Shown here in pieces: positions 54,102 to 58,734 of a DNA stretch of 58,734 bases. The notes under the pieces were generated by a model that was given only the letters and a program-made list of their open reading frames with translations, did no database searches and had not been told where the DNA came from. The first letter of the stretch is position 1. The number at the start of each line of letters is the position of its first letter. The translations under genes and the position numbers were made by a program. This stretch comes from DASPJR01 sp035628505 (GTDB lineage: Bacteria > Planctomycetota > SZUA-567 > H5-PLA8), in contig DASPJR010000055.1 in NCBI GenBank assembly GCA_035628505.1, positions 1-58,734 on the forward strand, read 5' to 3'.

Positions 54102-55958
54102 TTACTTGTTCTTCAGCGTGTTTCCGCGGCGGAAGATAGTGACGGAGGACTGTCCGTCATAGGACGGGCTCACGTCGTTTTCGCCGCCGGAGATCGTGAT
54201 CGTGACCGGCATCACGAACGGAACGCCGCCTTCCAGAATGTCGTCGCCAAAAATGTCTCCGGCCGGCGTCGGGTGGATATCGAAATCGACCGTTCCTTTC
54301 TTGTTGTCGATGACGAAGTTCTTGATGAACGCGCCTTCGACGTCGGTGGGCAGGCCCGTGTTCGGGTTGATGTCCAGGTTGATCGTGTTGTCGTCGTTGC
54401 GGAAGGTGAGGCGGTCGCCTTCGACTTTCAAGCTGGTGGCCGGGAAGGTCCCGATACACGCGTTGCCCAGCAGGATCTGGACATTATCGGTGGCCTCGAA
54501 CGTTACCGGGCCGCCGTTGATGTTGCGCATGTAACCGGTCAGGCGCATCACGACGCGGTCGTAAATCGTCTTGGTCTTCGGATCATTGAACTTTTCTTCG
54601 GTGCCGACCACGCGCGTGATCAGGAACAGCCCGCCGGGGGCAAGGCGGTCGTTTGCGCGCGCGCTCCCGAAGCCATTGTTGCCGCGGCGCCGGTATGAGA
54701 AGCGCACGATGTCCGTCTTGTTGAATTGTACGGTCGAGTTGTTGCCTTCGACTGTTGGCGAAGGCGTATCGTCTGTGCTGGCCGCGGCTCCGATGCGCAC
54801 GCTGACGGGGATGATCGCGGGGTTCTCGAATGTTTCGAAATTAGCGCCGAGCAGGCGGATGAGATTGAAGCCTGACGCGCGCAGGCGCAGCACGCCTGTC
54901 TTCGGGTTCAGGTTGATCTCGTAGCGGCGCGTCTCTGTTCTGGCAGGCGGCAGGCCCGTCAGCAGCAGGTTGGGAAACTTCAGATTGCCGCCCCGATCAA
55001 ACGTGCGCGGGAAGCTCGTCTGGGCCGGTGCGCCCTCTTCGGCGGTGGCCGCAACCGGCGGGATGGTGGCGCCGCCAAAGCCGAGCGAGAACTCAAGTCC
55101 CTGCAGGTCTTCGGTGCGGCGGATGCCTGCATTAGCCAGTTCGGTCTTGTTCAGCACCATGGAGAGGCTGACCGAATCGGCATCACCTTCAGCACCGAAG
55201 TTCAGCTTGAAAGAACCGTTAGTGGCGACGAACTGCGAGCTGATCGTGCCGGAGAGAACCTCAAGAGTAAACGTGCGCTCTGTCGAGGTTCCCAGAGAGT
55301 CGGTGGCGACCATCGTGAAGGCCACTGGCGTAGTCGGCGTGACTGGCTTTCCGAAGATTTCGCCGGTCTCTACGTTAAGAGACAATCCCTTCGGCAGCGC
55401 GCGGATATCCGAGCGTGATTTGAACTGGAAGATGTACGGCGGCGCTCCGCCGTTGGCGTGCAGCGTGTACGTGTACGGCTCGCCCGCCACCGCGCGCGGC
55501 AGCGTGGAGCCGCTCACAAATTGCAGGGCCACGTTGTCCTGTCGCGACGTGACGCCGCGGATGCGGAAGAGCTGGCGTGTATCCGGTGAATTCGAGAGGC
55601 GCACTTCGAACGATTCTTCTTCGGTGTCTGTCTTGGTTCCGCTCAACGCGCCGCTTTCATCGATGGTAAAGGTGCTCCTGGGTTTGACGGTGCCGACGAC
55701 GAACAGATGCGGCTTGAAGCCGAAGCGAACCAGGATCTGCCGCGTGAAATGCGTGCCGACGACCACATCGCCCAGATCGGCTTCAGTGACAAAGCGCGCA
55801 GGCGGCCGCTGGCAGTTGGTGGAGATCTGGCGCCCGCTCAGACCGCGGCCGACCGCGCCGTCCGTGGAGGTGGCCAGTGCATAGGTAAAACCAAGGCACG
55901 CACAAGCCAGTCCCAGACCTGCGGAACGCAGCCAACGGTTAACGTGAAACATCTTCAT
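54102..55958 (-). CDS. Exported protein with a putative-Ig (He_PIG) domain
   Basis: 618 residues. MKMFHVNRWLRSAGLGLACA and CLGFTYALA form a signal peptide. Residues about 155-240 are a clear He_PIG domain: LPRAVAGEPYTYTLHANGGA, PPYIFQF, ALPKGLSLNVETGEIFGKP and FTMVATDSLGTSTERTFTLE. An upstream region (TFTIDESGALSGTKTDTEEE) may be a second, degenerate copy. The remaining 370 residues are beta-rich, with NPKTGVLRLRASGF and repeated RFSYRRRGNNGF-type strands, and no known enzyme motif. It is probably a surface or extracellular adhesive or structural protein. The ATG at 55958 follows AGGAGG by 11 nt, a long gap; a Met two codons later is possible. Terminator at 54048. Confidence 0.8.
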   Translation of the reverse strand: MKMFHVNRWLRSAGLGLACACLGFTYALATSTDGAVGRGLSGRQISTNCQRPPARFVTEADLGDVVVGTHFTRQILVRFGFKPHLFVVGTVKPRSTFTIDESGALSGTKTDTEEESFEVRLSNSPDTRQLFRIRGVTSRQDNVALQFVSGSTLPRAVAGEPYTYTLHANGGAPPYIFQFKSRSDIRALPKGLSLNVETGEIFGKPVTPTTPVAFTMVATDSLGTSTERTFTLEVLSGTISSQFVATNGSFKLNFGAEGDADSVSLSMVLNKTELANAGIRRTEDLQGLEFSLGFGGATIPPVAATAEEGAPAQTSFPRTFDRGGNLKFPNLLLTGLPPARTETRRYEINLNPKTGVLRLRASGFNLIRLLGANFETFENPAIIPVSVRIGAAASTDDTPSPTVEGNNSTVQFNKTDIVRFSYRRRGNNGFGSARANDRLAPGGLFLITRVVGTEEKFNDPKTKTIYDRVVMRLTGYMRNINGGPVTFEATDNVQILLGNACIGTFPATSLKVEGDRLTFRNDDNTINLDINPNTGLPTDVEGAFIKNFVIDNKKGTVDFDIHPTPAGDIFGDDILEGGVPFVMPVTITISGGENDVSPSYDGQSSVTIFRRGNTLKNK

Positions 55959-56072
55959 GTTACGCGAACCCTCCTCGGGCGAAGCGGCGACCAGTTCCGG
56001 CCCATGTCCTCACACGTTTGCCCGGGCTGGATTACAGCCCGTGCGCGGCAAGAATTTTATGCATCGGCATTC

Positions 56073-56101
56073 ACGTTAGCCGTCTTGCCAAGTTGTGTCA
56101 A
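56073..56101 (-). promoter_or_regulatory. Promoter candidate for the He_PIG protein gene
   Basis: On the minus strand a consensus TTGACA (56096-56101) is followed by 17 nt and TAACGT (56073-56078; 3/6 match). This leaves a leader of about 110 nt before the ATG at 55958. Confidence 0.4.
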
Positions 56102-56227
56102 GGTGCGCTTCCCTTGCGCATACCTAAAACATGCCCCACGTGCGCCATGTGCCGGGGTAGTCTCGGCACTTCATTGGTGCACATCAGGCGCGATTCGTTT
56201 AAAGCCAAGTTGACGGCTTTTGAGTCC

Positions 56228-58734
56228 TTATTTCTCTAGCTCAGCGGGCTCAGCCGCCGGTTGTATGCCGCTATCGCTTTTTCTGGTGTCGGCATTTGAG
56301 GGCTCATTGAGCAGGCGAACTGTGGGAAGAAGTGTAATCTCCCAGTTCAGCTCGGAGAGCAGCAGCTTCCAGCTTGGGAACAGCGCCGGGTTTTTGAAAT
56401 GCTCGCTCAAGGGCCCGCGCGCTTCCGCGCCAAGCGCTCCGATTGCACGCTGCACCGAGGGATGTTCAAAAATGCGGTACGCAAGCGGCTCGCAACCGTC
56501 TGCCGCGAAAATAAGACTCCCGGACGAAGGCAGCCGAATGTCAAATTTTCCGGACGCATCTGTTAAAACCTGGCGTGGCTCCTGTCCGGCAACCACGGCA
56601 GTGACAGTGCCCTGGACGGGAGTCAATCCTTTCCGCAAGGTTCCGCGCACGCGCGTGACAACAGGCTCCGGTTCAGCGTACGCGGCGTTACGGAAATAGA
56701 TCGGGCTGGTCCAGGCGCTGCCGCCCGGCTGGGAAGCGCCCCCGGCATTCTTGCGCTCGGTGACGCGCACCACGTACCAGGCCGAGGCTGTTTCACTGAG
56801 CGGCCAGGTCAAGTTGTGTACCGATGATTCGCCTTCACTCGCTTCTTGCGTATGGATGACTTCGCCGTTGCGGATAATGTCGATCCGGTGCAGCTGCATG
56901 CCGTGCGCCAGAGACGAATAGGCCTGTATCTGCAGCGTCAACGGCCGGCCATCGGCGGGCAGCACCGCGCCCGGCCCTTTATCGCGCTCGACAATTTTGC
57001 AGAACGCCGCCGGCCCGAAGCTGACGCTCGTGCGGCCTTGCCGGATTGCCTGCAGGATGCTTTCGCGCGTGAGCGGCTGGCTGAGCTGAATAAAGGTCTG
57101 GCCGAACGGCAATCGCCCGCCTTCGAGACTTCCGCCGGCCGCGCCGGTGATCGCGAGCGAATAATTGTGGTTGAGCAGGTTGAACCAGAGCTGCTCCGCC
57201 GCGGGCGTTCCGTCGAACGCAATCGCATCGAAGCTTGGGCCAGTGACCGTTGCAAAGGGCAGCTCGGCAGCGCTGTAGATCCGCAAGGGGCCGCTGTTGC
57301 GCCCGAAATAGTTGGATTGTTCCAGGCGTGGGAAAATTGAAAAAATATCGCGGCGCAGGTCTACGTTCGCGGTGCCCGTCAGGTTTTTATAGACCGCCAG
57401 ACCGCCGAGCGCGTGAATCTCATCAAAGGCCTCATACAGGGGCTGCTCCGGCCGCGTGATTTCCCGCGGCAGCTCGCGCGTACTCGTTACGCCAAGTCCC
57501 ATGGCCACACCACTGAAAAGATGGCGAGGTCCGGGAAATACCGGCAGCACGAACACATCCGACGGCCGTGACGGAACATACTCCAGGATGGATTTTGCCG
57601 TCTCAGGATCGTTCGCCGGGACAGGCACTCCGAGGATCTGAATGCCCTCTGCTTGTGCGGCGATGAGCAGATCGTCGAGCATGGGCGGCTTGCTAAGCCA
57701 CACCGAACGTTCGCCGGGCTGCACGCGCAGACCCATTTCGAGGTCGGCCAGGTACCAGCCTTTGGCGGCAAAAAGGTGGCTTGCCGGACGGCTGAGCGGT
57801 ATTTCAATATGCGTCGTCGTGTTCGGGCGCGCCTGTATTCCATGGAGATACGGCGGAGCGAAGCGGCCGCGCCAGGCTTCAATCTTGACCGCGCCGCTGA
57901 TCACGGTCGTGCTGAATGTACCGCGTGACCAGAAGCCATCAGGCAGTGGCGCATCGACGGCGCTGTCGGTTGCGTCCAGCAGTCGCACGCGGCCGTATGT
58001 CGTCTGCCGCGCGGCGCCGTCAGTAATTACGCCAGTTACAGTTGCCGTCGCCGTGTTGTTGCGGAGTGCCTCAAGAACCATGCGAGAATGCGGATCGCGG
58101 ATGCGGCGGCGCTCTTCATCGTTTGCGGTTCCCGGCGCCTCTTCGGCCTGCGCGGCCTTCGCTTTGTTGATTTCAGCCAGCACTTTCTTGTTCTTTTCGA
58201 TCTGCGCGATCAATTCGAGGAAACGCTGTTCCGGATCGGCACTTTCGGCCTCTTTGGCGCCGCGCTTTGTCTTGGTTTTGCCGGGCTGACCAGGCTTGAT
58301 TCCACCCAGCTTGGCGATCAGCTCCGCCGTTTCAGGATCCGGGACCGCAGGCTTGGCTTTTTCGGACTGCTCTTTCGTTGCGGTTTCTTCCTTCTCTGGC
58401 GCCACAGCAGGCTGAACCTTCTGCGTTTCCGGCGGCGCATTCAATTCAGCCAGCGCAAGCTCGGAGACGATCTCGGCGGCCTCGCTGTCCAGTCCATCGC
58501 CGCTGGCAAAGCGCGGCAGATCGCGGATGGCTGACGGCGCCGTGCGTGGAGGCTTGTTCTCGTTTTCAGATGCCACTTCGTTTTCAGCGAGCGCAATCCA
58601 CATGCGCGCGACTTCCGGATCGCCTGCGCGCCGCGGCGAAGTTCTCTTCGCACCCGGCCATGCGGGACGGTTCAGAGCCGCTGGCTCGTCAGGCGCGTCT
58701 GCGTAGCGTAAAAACTCCGGATCGCCCGCGCGAA
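56228..58734 (-). CDS. Large CehA/McbA-like (PHP-fold) protein with degenerate metal site, N-terminus outside window
   Basis: The frame stays open to the window edge, so at least 835 residues are coded and the true start is beyond 58734. The N-terminal 200 are rich in Glu, Lys, Pro and Ala (ELALAELNAPPETQKVQP), with a coiled-coil segment (FLELIAQIEKNKKVLAEINK) and at least two AGDPE-type repeats at the far end. From about 58050 leftward comes a carboxypeptidase-like sandwich (TGVITDGAARQTTYGRVRLL) and then the region corresponding to CehA/McbA metallohydrolases, where GWWFGDLHVHS is expected but GWYLADLEMGLRVQPGER is found. SPIYFRNAAY and VHNLTWPLSETASAWYVVRV match the end of such proteins. 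The lost His ligands make hydrolysis doubtful. It is probably a surface protein. Confidence 0.7.
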   Translation of the reverse strand, partial: RAGDPEFLRYADAPDEPAALNRPAWPGAKRTSPRRAGDPEVARMWIALAENEVASENENKPPRTAPSAIRDLPRFASGDGLDSEAAEIVSELALAELNAPPETQKVQPAVAPEKEETATKEQSEKAKPAVPDPETAELIAKLGGIKPGQPGKTKTKRGAKEAESADPEQRFLELIAQIEKNKKVLAEINKAKAAQAEEAPGTANDEERRRIRDPHSRMVLEALRNNTATATVTGVITDGAARQTTYGRVRLLDATDSAVDAPLPDGFWSRGTFSTTVISGAVKIEAWRGRFAPPYLHGIQARPNTTTHIEIPLSRPASHLFAAKGWYLADLEMGLRVQPGERSVWLSKPPMLDDLLIAAQAEGIQILGVPVPANDPETAKSILEYVPSRPSDVFVLPVFPGPRHLFSGVAMGLGVTSTRELPREITRPEQPLYEAFDEIHALGGLAVYKNLTGTANVDLRRDIFSIFPRLEQSNYFGRNSGPLRIYSAAELPFATVTGPSFDAIAFDGTPAAEQLWFNLLNHNYSLAITGAAGGSLEGGRLPFGQTFIQLSQPLTRESILQAIRQGRTSVSFGPAAFCKIVERDKGPGAVLPADGRPLTLQIQAYSSLAHGMQLHRIDIIRNGEVIHTQEASEGESSVHNLTWPLSETASAWYVVRVTERKNAGGASQPGGSAWTSPIYFRNAAYAEPEPVVTRVRGTLRKGLTPVQGTVTAVVAGQEPRQVLTDASGKFDIRLPSSGSLIFAADGCEPLAYRIFEHPSVQRAIGALGAEARGPLSEHFKNPALFPSWKLLLSELNWEITLLPTVRLLNEPSNADTRKSDSGIQPAAEPAELEK

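Noticed and set aside
55959..56227. Riboswitch (cyclic di-GMP or similar) in the leader of the He_PIG gene
   Set aside because: Some paired GC stretches exist, but I could not fit the conserved core of any riboswitch class.
1..58734. tRNA or rRNA genes
   Set aside because: No T-loop GTTCRANNC with a matching acceptor stem, nor conserved rRNA blocks, seen in the intergenic regions inspected.

Overview
The window is a 58.7 kb, GC-rich chromosomal stretch from a free-living, probably uncultured bacterium of the PVC superphylum or a neighbouring lineage (Planctomycetota, Verrucomicrobiota, Hydrogenedentota or similar). This placement is inferred from protein types: an exported PQQ-propeller protein with the WPQWRGP start, a 1621-residue exported cytochrome c / azurin / PA14 / propeller protein, a TMTC-like TPR membrane protein, futalosine-pathway menaquinone synthesis (mqnE), a GspE-like orphan domain and very large surface proteins. 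TGA is used as an ordinary stop at many genes, so the code is standard. I see no tRNA, rRNA, CRISPR array, transposase or prophage.

Layout. 1-4.5 kb: purB (cut by the window edge), a KamA-type radical SAM enzyme, a PQQ-propeller protein, a 168-bp palindromic element and two small genes. 4.9-20.7 kb: a Wzx/Wzy-type polysaccharide locus. Ten genes read rightward (UDP-ManNAc dehydrogenase, a bi-domain oxidoreductase, asparagine synthase, flippase, methyltransferase, three glycosyltransferases, a polymerase-like protein and an O-antigen ligase-like protein). Most are coupled by 4-bp ATGA or GTGA overlaps. A convergent GDP-mannose 4,6-dehydratase starting with TTG follows. 21.2-29.8 kb: the giant exported redox protein, the TMTC-like protein, a Fur-family regulator coupled to a small S24/S26-fold protein, an HD-domain protein and a glutaredoxin-like protein. 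30-39.7 kb: a diverged AraC-like protein, mqnE, an exported ABM-like protein, folE, a zinc-ribbon membrane protein, a ketoacyl-synthase-like protein without the catalytic Cys, a PIN-PhoH ATPase, a GspE-N-like orphan, a probable selenocysteine peroxiredoxin and an AT-richer membrane protein. 39.7-48 kb: pabC/pabB, an HTH plus pseudo-receiver regulator, an exported unknown, a zinc-ribbon SpoU methyltransferase and a SNF2 helicase. 48-58.7 kb: three large exported or surface proteins.

The most notable element is at 38292-38804. It is a PrxQ/BCP-type peroxiredoxin whose peroxidatic Cys codon is an in-frame TGA, with the resolving Cys kept five residues later. A 6-bp hairpin with a CGUGAU loop starts 15 nt after the TGA, where bacterial SECIS elements sit. 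An ordinary annotation would split this gene into two fragments or call it a pseudogene.

Intergenic space is full of short repeat families: CGCCAAG-decamer arrays, CACGGAG arrays, GTAGC(N)GGC palindromes, and 220-235 bp elements with C/T-rich inverted ends. Several lie directly beside stop codons or ribosome binding sites and probably act as transcript-end structures. All functional assignments come from reading motifs by eye; no database search was possible.
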